Shown piece by piece: positions 34,805-43,278 of a DNA stretch of 64,000 nucleotides. Source of the DNA: Enterococcus casseliflavus NBRC 100478 (lineage in GTDB: Bacteria > Bacillota > Bacilli > Lactobacillales > Enterococcaceae); assembly GCF_001544095.1 (NCBI RefSeq), contig NZ_BCPT01000003.1:62001-126000 (forward strand). The letters run 5' to 3'. Numbering within the stretch: the stretch's first letter is position 1; each line of letters begins with the position of its first letter. The notes beneath the pieces are model-generated. The model ran no database searches and had not been told where the DNA came from. It saw nothing but the letters and a program-made list of their open reading frames with translations. Position numbers and translations under genes: made by a program.

Positions 34805-35881
34805 ATGGAAGAAAAAACATTTCAACGCATCAAAGAACTAACGGAGTTACAAGGAACCAGCGGGTTTGAACACGACGTGCGGGCGTATATGCGTGAAGCG
34901 ATGACCCCCTTGGTGGACGAGATCCAACAAGACGGCTTAGGCGGCATTTTCGGTTTGCGTCACCACCAAGAAGCAGATGCACCACGAGTGATGGTAGCTG
35001 CTCACATGGATGAAGTTGGTTTCTTATTGACGACGATCACCGATCGCGGCTTATTCAAAGTCACTCCTTTAGGCGGATGGAACCCTTATGTGGTTTCTGC
35101 CCAACGCTTTACATTGAAAACAGCGAAAGGCGATTATCCATGTGTTTCTTCTTCAGTACCGCCACATTTGTTGCGAGGAAGCAGCGGTCAAAAAAATGTC
35201 GAAGTCACAGATATTTTGTTTGATGCTGGGTTTGAATCAAAAGAAGAAGCAGAAAGCTTTGGTGTACGTCCTGGCGATACGATCGTCCCACAAGTGGAAA
35301 CCATCAAAACAGCCAATGGGAAAAACATCATCTCGAAAGCTTGGGACAACCGTTACGGCTGTGCAGTCGTATTAGAAGCACTTGAAGCCTTGAAAGAGGA
35401 AACGTTAGGCCATACGCTGATTGCTGGTGCCAATGTTCAAGAAGAAGTCGGCTTACGAGGTTCTCGTCCGTCTGTGACGAAATTCAAACCAGACTTATTC
35501 TTTGCGGTCGATTGCTCGCCAGCAGATGACACAGTCACCAAAAATGGTACCTTTGGTCATCTAGGGGCCGGTACTTTGATGCGAATCTATGATCCAGGCA
35601 TGATCATGTTGCCACGGATGAAAGAATTCTTGTTGGATACAGCAGAAACCAACAACATTCCGTACCAATACTTTGTTTCAAAAGGCGGTACCGACGCTGG
35701 TGCGGCACACATGGCAAATGAAGGGATCCCAAGTTCAGTCATCGGTGTTCCTGGACGTTACATCCATACTCACCAAACATTATTCAGTATCGCTGATTTT
35801 GAAGCGGCACGGGAAATGGTGATTCAAGTCTTGAAAGGATTGGATCGTTCCACTGTTGATACGATATTGGCAGGACAATAA
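34805..35881 (+). CDS. pepA: M42 family metallopeptidase (glutamyl aminopeptidase, PepA)
   Basis: Cytoplasmic dinuclear zinc/cobalt aminopeptidase (358 aa from this ATG) that removes N-terminal acidic residues from peptides. Motifs: LQGTSGFEHDVR, metal ligands in VAAHMDEVGF, the SKAWDNRYGC aspartate, the catalytic glutamates in NVQEEVGLRG, FFAVDCSPADD, and the last histidine in PGRYIHTHQT. Two ATGs (34799, 34805) are possible; neither has a ribosome site, which is unusual in this genome. A terminator follows. Confidence 0.92.
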   Translation: MEEKTFQRIKELTELQGTSGFEHDVRAYMREAMTPLVDEIQQDGLGGIFGLRHHQEADAPRVMVAAHMDEVGFLLTTITDRGLFKVTPLGGWNPYVVSAQRFTLKTAKGDYPCVSSSVPPHLLRGSSGQKNVEVTDILFDAGFESKEEAESFGVRPGDTIVPQVETIKTANGKNIISKAWDNRYGCAVVLEALEALKEETLGHTLIAGANVQEEVGLRGSRPSVTKFKPDLFFAVDCSPADDTVTKNGTFGHLGAGTLMRIYDPGMIMLPRMKEFLLDTAETNNIPYQYFVSKGGTDAGAAHMANEGIPSSVIGVPGRYIHTHQTLFSIADFEAAREMVIQVLKGLDRSTVDTILAGQ

Positions 35882-35900
35882 GCGAGAACGAACGAAAGCA

Positions 35901-35931
35901 AAGAGACAGCCATCCGTTGTCTCTTTTTTTC
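35901..35931 (+). terminator. Terminator of pepA
   Basis: AGAGACA pairs with TGTCTCT, followed by a T-run. Confidence 0.8.
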
Positions 35932-35960
35932 TGCAGGGCTTTGCAAGATCAGCATGTCAG

Positions 35961-35990
35961 TTGGTAGTCCCTGAAAGAAAGGTGTATACT
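35961..35990 (+). promoter_or_regulatory. Promoter of the thioredoxin-like/Usp pair
   Basis: TTGGTA, 18-base spacer and TATACT, 25 bases before the start codon. Confidence 0.6.
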
Positions 35991-36014
35991 GAAAGAAAAG
36001 AAAGTGGTGAGCAT

Positions 36015-36335
36015 TTGATTATTCCAAAAGATTTAGCAGAGTTAGCAACATATGTGGAGAAAGGCAAAAATGTCTTCTTTTTCACCGCCGATTGGTGTGG
36101 CGATTGTCGATACATCAAACCGCAATTGCCTGAGATCGAAGCGGACTTTCCAGAGCTTCAATTTATCGAAGTCGACCGTGATGAATACATGGATGTAGCG
36201 GTTGAATGGAACATTTTTGGTATTCCTAGCCTCGTCGTTATCGAAGACGGCAAGGAGCTGGGACGGTTAGTCAACAAGGATCGCAAAACCAAAGAAGAGA
36301 TCGAAGCCTTTTTAACCAGCGTACAATCAGCATAG
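36015..36335 (+). CDS. Thioredoxin-like protein with CGDC active site
   Basis: Cytoplasmic thioredoxin-fold protein (106 aa). The active site is C28-G-D-C31 in FTADWCGDCRYIKP, and the cis-proline loop is FGIPSLVV. CGDC differs from the CGPC of housekeeping thioredoxin, so redox potential or partners differ. The start is TTG at 36015 with GGTGAG upstream; longer upstream frames run through the pepA terminator and are not credible. The Usp gene follows after 12 bases and is probably co-transcribed. Confidence 0.88.
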   Translation: MIIPKDLAELATYVEKGKNVFFFTADWCGDCRYIKPQLPEIEADFPELQFIEVDRDEYMDVAVEWNIFGIPSLVVIEDGKELGRLVNKDRKTKEEIEAFLTSVQSA

Positions 36336-36347
36336 GAGGGGAAAAAG

Positions 36348-36809
36348 ATGGAAGCACAAAGATATCAAAACATTTTAGTAGGGATCGACGGTTCAGATCA
36401 AGCGATGTCTGCCTTCAAAAAAGCAGTGGAAGTCGCTCGTCGAAATCAAGGGAAGGTCTATGCCGCAACGATCATCGACCAGCAAGTGCCGACCATGATG
36501 GGCTATGCACCTTTGGATAGTTCGATCTTGGAACAAGAAAAAGATACGGCGAAAAATCTGATCGACGACTGCAAAGCCTACGCAAAATCAGTAGATTTTG
36601 ATCTAGTAGAAGGCATCGTCGCTTACGGCTCCATCAAAGACGCCCTTGCCACTCAATTACCAGACCAATACGACATCGATTTGATCATGGTGGGGCAATC
36701 TGGGCTGAACGCCGTGGAACGCTTCATGATGGGGAGTGTCGCCAGCTTCGTTATCCGTGAAGCCCGGTGCGACGTGCTGATCGTATCGCCTGAAGAAACC
36801 AAAGCGTAA
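36348..36809 (+). CDS. Universal stress protein (UspA family)
   Basis: Cytoplasmic Usp (153 aa) with the alpha/beta nucleotide-binding fold. ILVGIDGSDQAMSAF opens the domain, and the ATP-type motif GQSGLNAVERFMMGSVASFV is intact, so it is probably the ATP-binding class. TAGGAGG precedes the ATG. Confidence 0.92.
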   Translation: MEAQRYQNILVGIDGSDQAMSAFKKAVEVARRNQGKVYAATIIDQQVPTMMGYAPLDSSILEQEKDTAKNLIDDCKAYAKSVDFDLVEGIVAYGSIKDALATQLPDQYDIDLIMVGQSGLNAVERFMMGSVASFVIREARCDVLIVSPEETKA

Positions 36810-36899
36810 GGTCATTTTTTGAAAAAATAAGCTTGTCGTTGCCGAGTTCTTTTCCTTAGAGAAGATGGCAGCAAAAGAAGACAAGGGTTAAAAGAAAGT

Positions 36900-36980
36900 T
36901 CCTGAGAACCAGCGATGTTTCACTTGTTAGCAAAGCACCGTCTTTCACTGATGAGCTGCAGCTGGTTCTCAGGTTTTTTT
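36900..36980 (+). terminator. Long hairpin with U-tract, first of three related structures
   Basis: CCTGAGAACCAGC pairs perfectly with GCTGGTTCTCAGG across a 47-base loop, then seven T. It may end the Usp transcript, but the loop length and its two relatives downstream suggest more than a terminator. Confidence 0.7.
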
Positions 36981-37049
36981 GTGCTCATTTTGAGGGAAGA
37001 CATCTTTCGCTGTTGTCTTGTTATATAGGTAGTAGTGCCAAACAGAAGT

Positions 37050-37126
37050 TTTTAGAACCAGCGTTTATTGGCTCGTTAGCAAAGCAGCGTTTTAGCTAAT
37101 AAGCCGCAGCTGGTTCTTAGTTTTTT
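37050..37126 (+). repeat. Second related long hairpin with U-tract
   Basis: AGAACCAGC pairs with GCTGGTTCT, followed by six T after TAG. The loop shares CGTTAGCAAAGCA-type sequence with the first hairpin, so the two derive from one ancestor. Confidence 0.65.
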
Positions 37127-37191
37127 CCTGTATACAGTTTTTGGAAAACTTATTGTTGTTGCCTTCTTTCGTAGAAAGTATTCTACCAGCA

Positions 37192-37276
37192 AGTTCTTGA
37201 GAAGCCGCGGGTTCTGCTCCTTCGCCAATTTTCAACCTAAGCCAGCCAGCAGAAGTTGGTTCTCAGGCGTTTTTTG
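37192..37276 (+). repeat. Third related long hairpin with U-tract
   Basis: CTTGAGAA pairs with TTCTCAGG and inner TTCTGCT with AGCAGAA; GCGTTTTTTG follows. More diverged than the first two but built on the same GAGAAC/GGTTCTC stem. No gene is supported in 36810-37386. Confidence 0.6.
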
Positions 37277-37386
37277 TCTTTGAAAATAAGTAGAATTTCA
37301 AGGAAAACAAAGAAATTCCATGACGGATGCCGAAAAATTTGTTAAGATTATGGGCGGAATGTGTAAGTACCTAAGGAGGAAAAAAC

Positions 37387-38001
37387 GTGATTTTTGCTTA
37401 TAACAAAGAATATGTTAGTGATACACTGCTTGCCATCACAGCAGATGATAAAGGATTAGAACAAACCGTCGAACGCAAAGGCAACGTTGCCCAAATCAAA
37501 AATGAAGAAGGCACGATCGTCGGCTGGAACTTTTTTGCGATCTCAGAAGTGATGACGATCGAAGGCCGTGGCCAAGTGACGTTGACGAAAGAACAAATCC
37601 AACAATTAAACACCATGATCAAAGAAGCAGGATTCAGCGAAGAACTGCCAGCAGATACAGAACCAAAAATCGTCGTTGGCTATGTGAAATCTTGTGTGGA
37701 ACATCCAGACAGCGACCATCTGTCTATCACGGAAACAGAAGTCGGGGATGGGGAAGTCTTGCAAATCGTCTGTGGTGCTGCCAATATCCGTAAAGGCTTG
37801 AAAGTCGTTGTCGCAAAACCTGGGGCAATGATGCCAGATGGCTTGATGATTTGGCCGGGGACGCTTCGTGGCGTAGAAAGCTTCGGAATGATCTGCTCTG
37901 CTAAAGAACTGCATTTAGAAGGTGCACCAATGAAAAAAGGCATCCTTGAGCTGCCTCAAGATGCCGTTGTAGGTGAAGCTTTTCCAGTCGGTAAAGCCTA
38001 A
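37387..38001 (+). CDS. ytpR: YtpR-family tRNA-binding domain protein
   Basis: Protein of 204 aa: an N-terminal DUF4479-type region (about residues 1-90) and a C-terminal tRNA-binding OB-fold as in PheT (about 95-200) with VGYVKSCVEHPDSDHLSITE and QIVCGAANIRKGLKVVVAKPG. Role unknown, presumably RNA binding in the cytoplasm. The start is GTG with AAGGAGG seven bases upstream. Confidence 0.92.
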   Translation: MIFAYNKEYVSDTLLAITADDKGLEQTVERKGNVAQIKNEEGTIVGWNFFAISEVMTIEGRGQVTLTKEQIQQLNTMIKEAGFSEELPADTEPKIVVGYVKSCVEHPDSDHLSITETEVGDGEVLQIVCGAANIRKGLKVVVAKPGAMMPDGLMIWPGTLRGVESFGMICSAKELHLEGAPMKKGILELPQDAVVGEAFPVGKA

Positions 38002-38003
38002 AA

Positions 38004-38049
38004 AAAATGAACTGCCGCTTCCTGTTTTTGCGGCAGTTCATTTTTTGAT
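38004..38049. terminator. Bidirectional terminator between ytpR and htrA
   Basis: ATGAACTGCCGC pairs with GCGGCAGTTCAT with A-run before and T-run after, serving both convergent genes. Confidence 0.88.
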
Positions 38050-38070
38050 TGTTTCGATTGGTTTTGGTGA

Positions 38071-39375
38071 TTAGTTGCTGCTGTCTGTTGATTGTTCGTT
38101 GATCGACGTATCAACGGAAAGTTTTACTTCTGCCGTTTTTTCTTCATCGCCACGATAGAAGGTTACAGTGATCGTGTCACCGACTTTGTGTTTGTACAAC
38201 GCAGATTGCAGATCCGTTGTTGTGCTGACTTCTGTGTCATCGATCTTCGTGATAACGTCATATTGTTGCAATCCTGCTTGTTCTGCTGGTGTTGCATTGT
38301 TGACTGAGTAGATCACAACGCCAGAAGTTACGGATGAAGGAACTTTCAAGATTTGTTCTTGTTGTTGTGATGTGATGGAACCTAAATCGATCGTTTGGAT
38401 CCCTAGTGCAGGGCGAACCACTTTGCCGTCTGCTTCTAGTTGATTGATGATTTCAACGACATCGTTACTTGGGATCGCAAAGCCCATCCCTTCCACACTA
38501 ACACCTGAAGCAGAGCCAGAGGTGCTGGCGATTTTACTTGAGTTGATCCCAATCACTTGACCATCAACGTTGATCAGTGGACCACCTGAGTTCCCTGGGT
38601 TGATCGCAGCATCCGTTTGGATCGCATTGATGCTGATCGTACCACCAGATTCGTTTTGGCTTGTTACTTGACGATTCAAGGAAGAAACGATCCCTTGTGT
38701 CACAGAGTTTGCGTAGTCAGAGCCGAGAGGAGAGCCGATTGCGATTGCTGGTTCGCCGACTTTCAAGGCACTTGAATCACCAAATGTTGCGGCAGTCTTC
38801 ACATGCTCTGAAGAGATTTTCAATACAGCCAAGTCTGTGTAAGCGTCAGTACCGACCAATTCAGCTTTGACTTTCGTACCGTCTGCTAAAACAACTTCTA
38901 AACCGTCTTGACCTTCTACGACGTGGTTGTTGGTTACAACATAGGCATCGTCACCATCGATTTTGTAGATGACCCCACTCCCTTCAGAAGAAGCTTCTAA
39001 AGCACTGTCGTCATCGCTTTGGCTATCGCCTTCACTTTGTCCGCCTTGCTGACCAAAGAGGCTGTTCCAGTCGTTGCTTTGACTTTGTTGTAGATTAATG
39101 ATGGAAACGACAGAATCTTGTACTTTTTCAACTGCCTCAGTGACATCGCTAGTCACATCAAGTTTTACATTGGATACTTGGGTTTGTCCGTTAGAATCTT
39201 GGACCCCGCTGTTGGTCGTGGTTTCTGGTGTTGAAGTCAAAGAGGAACCCATTGCCAGATACAGACCGCCGAAGGTCAATAAACCGCCGACCATACCGCC
39301 TAAAATCCCAATACCTAATCGTTTTAATAAACCAGGAGAAGTTTTCTTGCCTGGTGTGACATATTTTCTTGCCAT
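38071..39375 (-). CDS. htrA: HtrA/DegP-like serine protease
   Basis: Membrane-anchored trypsin-like quality-control protease (434 aa). One transmembrane helix at about residues 22-45, then a serine/glutamine-rich linker, the protease domain with catalytic His in VTNNHVVEG, Asp in TDLAVLKI and Ser in NPGNSGGPL, and a single C-terminal PDZ domain (about 320-415). A single PDZ is normal for Gram-positive HtrA. GGGGGAAA precedes the ATG. Divergent from rlmH. Confidence 0.95.
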   Translation of the reverse strand: MARKYVTPGKKTSPGLLKRLGIGILGGMVGGLLTFGGLYLAMGSSLTSTPETTTNSGVQDSNGQTQVSNVKLDVTSDVTEAVEKVQDSVVSIINLQQSQSNDWNSLFGQQGGQSEGDSQSDDDSALEASSEGSGVIYKIDGDDAYVVTNNHVVEGQDGLEVVLADGTKVKAELVGTDAYTDLAVLKISSEHVKTAATFGDSSALKVGEPAIAIGSPLGSDYANSVTQGIVSSLNRQVTSQNESGGTISINAIQTDAAINPGNSGGPLINVDGQVIGINSSKIASTSGSASGVSVEGMGFAIPSNDVVEIINQLEADGKVVRPALGIQTIDLGSITSQQQEQILKVPSSVTSGVVIYSVNNATPAEQAGLQQYDVITKIDDTEVSTTTDLQSALYKHKVGDTITVTFYRGDEEKTAEVKLSVDTSINEQSTDSSN

Positions 39376-39571
39376 TACTATTTCCCCCTTAATGAATAAT
39401 TCGTTATAATCAGTATATTCCTTCTATCTGAGATTAGTCTACTAAGAGATTTTGAAAAAAATATGAAGAAGTTGCGTAAGAATCTGTTTCAAACGATGAA
39501 ATTTTCTTCGCAAAACCCGTTCATTTTTGAATAAAAATAGCAGGCAAAACTGGGGAGAAGCAAAGGTCTGT

Positions 39572-39713
39572 TTATCCACACCGTGTGGACAAACTTGAAA
39601 GCTTTGGTTGGGTGGATGAAGAAACCCTTGAAGTGTCGCATTTTTATAGATAAGATAGAAGAATTTCAAAGAAAGTCAAAGTGTGTAAAAGGTTGTGGAT
39701 AGCATTGTCCACA
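39572..39713. promoter_or_regulatory. Cluster of DnaA-box-like sites
   Basis: One perfect box TTATCCACA (39572-39580) and three one-mismatch boxes: TGTGGACAA (39584-39592), TTGTGGATA/TGTGGATAG (39693-39702) and TTGTCCACA (39705-39713). They lie upstream of rlmH in a 373-base gap otherwise lacking features. No dnaA or dnaN gene is near, so this is more likely a DnaA-binding regulatory or titration site than the origin. Confidence 0.6.
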
Positions 39714-39748
39714 TTTTCATAAAATAAGGGGATAACGAGGAGGAACCT

Positions 39749-40228
39749 ATGAAAATCAAAATCGTCACAGTAGGAAAACTAAAAGAAAAGTACCTCGTTC
39801 AAGGAATCAACGAGTACGCCAAACGATTGGGGGCATACGCAAAGCTTGAGTTTGTCGAAGTATCGGATGAAAAAGCACCAGAAACCTTGAGTGAAGCCCA
39901 AATGCTGCAGATCAAAGAAAAAGAAGGGCAGCGCATTTTAGCCAAAATCAAAGACACCGAATATGTCTTTGCCTTAGCGATCGAAGGCACCAACCCCACA
40001 AGCGAAGCCTTCGCCAAACAAATCGATCAACTCGGCATCCAAGGAAAAAGCCAACTGACCTTCGTCATCGGCGGCTCCCTAGGCTTGAGTCAAGAAGTCA
40101 TGACCCGCAGTGATGCCAAAATCTCCTTTGGCAAAATGACCTACCCGCATCAACTCATGAAGTTGATCTTATTGGAGCAAATCTATCGCGCGTATCGAAT
40201 CAATACGGGGGCGCCGTATCATAAGTAA
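39749..40228 (+). CDS. rlmH: 23S rRNA pseudouridine-1915 N3-methyltransferase
   Basis: SPOUT-class methyltransferase (159 aa) that methylates pseudouridine 1915 of 23S rRNA in the assembled 70S ribosome. Conserved SAM-knot elements are [13 protein letters not shown] and the C-terminal [21 protein letters not shown] precedes the ATG. Its 3' end (CGTATCATAAGTAA) resembles the orfX attachment core used by staphylococcal SCC elements. Confidence 0.96.
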   Translation: MKIKIVTVGKLKEKYLVQGINEYAKRLGAYAKLEFVEVSDEKAPETLSEAQMLQIKEKEGQRILAKIKDTEYVFALAIEGTNPTSEAFAKQIDQLGIQGKSQLTFVIGGSLGLSQEVMTRSDAKISFGKMTYPHQLMKLILLEQIYRAYRINTGAPYHK

Positions 40229-40271
40229 AACGAATTAGTAAGGATAATCTATCAATAAAAGGAAAGTAAAA

Positions 40272-41132
40272 ATGAAGGAAATTAATCAGTTTTCAGCTTC
40301 TACGCTTGCAACATTAAAAAAAGATGAGAAGCATCTATATTATGTATATTATTTAGTTGATCCTAGAAACAACCAGCCTTTTTATATTGGGAAAAGAAAA
40401 GGGAATCGTATTTTTGCCCATCGGCAAGCTGCTTTAAATAGGATGAAACAAGCAAATTTAGTTGGAGAAAATGAAACAGCAATTACTTTAAAAATTAAAA
40501 CGATTCAAGAAATTATTGAATCAAATTTACAAGTATTAAGTTATATCCTAAGTTATGGGTTATCTGAAAATGAGGCATATGCAAGCGAAAATGTTATGAT
40601 CAATTATGCACAGCTGGTACAGGGGCTTTCACTGACAAATTTGGTGAAAGGACATGGTTCTAAAGTAATGCTCGTTGAGGAAATCGAAGAGCGTTTTGGC
40701 TTCCAACCAATGTCTATCAGTGAAATAGCAACGGATGACTTGATATTAGCAGTAAAAGTAAGAGATGCTTTTTCTTTGAGTAAAGATGAATCTAAAGAAT
40801 ACCCTATCGATGAAGAATATCGGGATATTTCAAATCTAAAGTCGCGAACTTTAGGGAACTGGGTTATTGGGCGCAATAAAATTCAACACATCCGTTATAT
40901 CATCGCTATTAACACAGGAGCAGAAAATGCTGTTGTGGCAGCTTATAAAGTATCTGAGCAGTTTTCAGAATCAAAGAAACTAGAAAACGGCCTAACGCGA
41001 TATGCGTTCCGTGCACTATCAACCAGAGAAGAAACACTGAAGGAACTCAATTTAGTAAAGCGTTCATTGCCAGAAGTTAAATTTGGAAGCGGTAGTGCGA
41101 TCGCTTATATAAACACAAAACAAGCGAGATAA
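40272..41132 (+). CDS. GIY-YIG domain protein, possible accessory nuclease
   Basis: Protein of 286 aa with an N-terminal GIY-YIG-like nuclease region: VYYLVDPRN...PFYIGKRKGNRI (about residues 24-50) carries the Y-Y/Y-I-G pair, and EAYASENVMI (about 98-107) supplies a likely metal-binding Glu. It resembles LEM-3/COG3680-type GIY-YIG proteins. The C-terminal 120 residues are a separate domain with GNWVIGRNKIQHIRYIIA. The gene is clearly AT-richer than rlmH and truA on either side, pointing to later insertion. AAAAGGAAAG precedes the ATG. Target unknown. Confidence 0.85.
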   Translation: MKEINQFSASTLATLKKDEKHLYYVYYLVDPRNNQPFYIGKRKGNRIFAHRQAALNRMKQANLVGENETAITLKIKTIQEIIESNLQVLSYILSYGLSENEAYASENVMINYAQLVQGLSLTNLVKGHGSKVMLVEEIEERFGFQPMSISEIATDDLILAVKVRDAFSLSKDESKEYPIDEEYRDISNLKSRTLGNWVIGRNKIQHIRYIIAINTGAENAVVAAYKVSEQFSESKKLENGLTRYAFRALSTREETLKELNLVKRSLPEVKFGSGSAIAYINTKQAR

Positions 41133-41318
41133 CGTCATATTGTTCTTTTAAGAACTTTTTGGTTGACAAAACGTTTATAAATAATAGAAATAGTATGAAA
41201 AAAAGAAAAATTTTGTGTACTGTTTCTTGTATCAATGCACTTGTATATTCTTTAAAAGTCACTTTAAAAAACAATCACAACTATCCACCGATAGTATCGG
41301 TAAAAAGGAGCAACAACC

Positions 41319-42056
41319 ATGCGAAATATCAAATTAACGATTGAATATGACGGCAAGCGCTACTTAGGGTGGCAACGACTAGGAGATTCTGAAAAAACGA
41401 TCCAAGAAAAAGTTGAAGGGGTCATCAAATTATTGACGGGAGAAGAAATTGAGATCGTCGGTTCTGGCAGAACCGATGCGGGCACACATGCTCGAGGACA
41501 AGTGGCGAATTTCAAGACGACCCATCAAATGAGTTTGCCAGAGATGCAGCAGTTCTTTAACCGCTATTTGCCTCAAGACATCGTCGTCAACAAGATTGAA
41601 GAGGTGTCTGAGCGCTTCCATGCACGCTATCACGCCAAAGGCAAGCAATACAGCTATTATGTTTGGAACAACGCGATCCCATCGGTCTTTGCTCGCAATA
41701 CCAGTTTTCATTGCCCGCAGCCCCTTGATTTGGAAAAAATGCAGCAAGCGGCTGAGAAGTTGATCGGCACCCATGATTTTATCGGCTTTTCTGCATTGAA
41801 AAAATCAAAAAAATCAACGGTGCGCACGATCGATGAAATCACCATCACACCAGAAGGCGACCTATTGCGGTTTACCTTCAAAGGCAACGGCTTTTTGCAT
41901 AAAATGGTCCGAATCTTGACAGGCACACTGATTGCCATTGGCGATGGCACACTGCCGCCAGAAGTGATCGATCAAGTGTTAGCCGATAAGGTACGACAAG
42001 CAGCTGGTGAAACAGTGCCTTCTCATGGCTTATTTCTAGATGAGGTGTATTATTAA
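41319..42056 (+). CDS. truA: tRNA pseudouridine(38-40) synthase
   Basis: TruA (245 aa) makes pseudouridine at positions 38-40 of tRNA anticodon arms. The catalytic aspartate is in GSGRTDAGTHARGQ near residue 53; other blocks are YDGKRYLGWQR and FTFKGNGFLHKMVRILTG. AAAAAGGAG precedes the ATG. About 185 bases separate it from the GIY-YIG gene, with only a weak GTTCTT/AAGAAC hairpin and T-run at 41141-41160. Confidence 0.96.
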   Translation: MRNIKLTIEYDGKRYLGWQRLGDSEKTIQEKVEGVIKLLTGEEIEIVGSGRTDAGTHARGQVANFKTTHQMSLPEMQQFFNRYLPQDIVVNKIEEVSERFHARYHAKGKQYSYYVWNNAIPSVFARNTSFHCPQPLDLEKMQQAAEKLIGTHDFIGFSALKKSKKSTVRTIDEITITPEGDLLRFTFKGNGFLHKMVRILTGTLIAIGDGTLPPEVIDQVLADKVRQAAGETVPSHGLFLDEVYY

Positions 42057-42098
42057 AAGAAACATTGTAATGGCTATTTAAGGAAAGGAGATCATCTA

Positions 42099-42857
42099 TT
42101 GATCACATTAAAATCCCCACGAGAGATCGAACAAATGAAAACTTCTGGTCGTATCTTGGCAAGTATTCACGAGCAGCTACGGGAAAAAATCGTTCCCGGT
42201 ATCACCACGAACCAAATCAACGCCTTTGTCCATCAACAGATAGAAGCTGCAGGGGCAACAGCCGCGCAAATCGGGTTTGAAGGGTATGAATTTGCGACGT
42301 GTATCAGTGTCAATGAAGAGATTTGTCATGGTTTCCCTTCAGAATATGTTTTAAAATCAGGCGATGTCGTCAAAGTTGATTTTTGTGTCGATTACAAAGG
42401 GGCAATCTCTGACAGCTGTTGGACGTATGCGGTAGGAGAGATTTCACCAGAACATCAAGCACTGATGGAAGTCACGAAAGAAGCCTTGATGAGAGGCATC
42501 GAGCAAGCACAAGTCGGCAACCGTGTTGGCGATATTGGTTATGCGATCCAAAGCTTTGCTGAAGAAAAAGGGTATGGTGTCGTGCGGGACTTTATTGCTC
42601 ACGGCATTGGCCCAACCATTCATGAAGAACCATTCTTTCCTCATTTCGGGTTACCTGGCAAAGGAATTCGGTTGAAAGAAGGCATGACGATCACCATCGA
42701 ACCGATGATCACGACAGGTACTTGGCGCATGAAGATGGACCCGAACGGCTGGACAGCACGCACCATTGACGGCAGCTACTGTGCCCAATATGAACACTCG
42801 ATCGCCATCACCAAAGAAGGTCCAGTTATCATGACGTTGCAAAAGGAAGAAACGTGA
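42099..42857 (+). CDS. map: Type I methionine aminopeptidase
   Basis: Removes the initiator methionine from new proteins (252 aa, cytoplasmic). Dinuclear metal ligands: Asp in VKVDFCVDYKGAISDS, His in AHGIGPTIHEEP, Glu in TITIEPMI and Glu in YEHSIAITKEGP. Start is TTG with AAAGGAG nine bases upstream. Contains an insertion FPHFGLPGKGIRLKEG typical of lactic acid bacterial enzymes. Followed by a terminator. Confidence 0.95.
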   Translation: MITLKSPREIEQMKTSGRILASIHEQLREKIVPGITTNQINAFVHQQIEAAGATAAQIGFEGYEFATCISVNEEICHGFPSEYVLKSGDVVKVDFCVDYKGAISDSCWTYAVGEISPEHQALMEVTKEALMRGIEQAQVGNRVGDIGYAIQSFAEEKGYGVVRDFIAHGIGPTIHEEPFFPHFGLPGKGIRLKEGMTITIEPMITTGTWRMKMDPNGWTARTIDGSYCAQYEHSIAITKEGPVIMTLQKEET

Positions 42858-42886
42858 ACACAAGGCCGATAGAATAGAAGAAAATA

Positions 42887-42924
42887 CGAAAATCGTTCGA
42901 GTGTTTCTACACGAACGATTTTTT
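42887..42924 (+). terminator. Terminator of map
   Basis: AAAATCGTTCG pairs with CGAACGATTTT, with T-run. Confidence 0.88.
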
Positions 42925-43278
42925 GCATTTACTTGTCGAAGTTGCGAAGCTAGGGTATAGCACATTAAAATTGGAAGAAAAGTAGGTCTTTTTAGGAAAT
43001 GATTATGAAACAATCAAACTACTTCCAGTAGAAGCTTTTTGGAGTAAACATTAAAAGATATAAAAGCTGGATATAAGAAGAGTCAGTATCGAATTATTTT
43101 TTTGTTACTTCCTTTTTAAAATATCGTCATAGTTTTGAGAGAACGAAAAAAATTCTCGGAAAAATCAGAATCGTTAAATTTAGAAGTTTTTATTCATCTA
43201 TATTTATCTCTTTATAGCCTTTATTTACTGAAAAAACCGTGATATACTTTCAAGATAAAAAAATAAAGGAGAGATAAA
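42925..43278. other. AT-rich gap before the NlpC/P60 gene
   Basis: No gene is supported. Near its right end TTATTT, 16-base spacer and TATACT (within 43224-43251) make a plausible promoter for the wall hydrolase gene. Base composition is AT-rich, like that gene. Confidence 0.45.

Noticed and set aside
39376-39748. Chromosomal replication origin
   Set aside because: DnaA-like boxes are present, but dnaA, dnaN and a clear AT-rich unwinding region are absent.
41159-41344. Small plus-strand frame before truA
   Set aside because: It lacks a ribosome site and overlaps the truA start in another frame.
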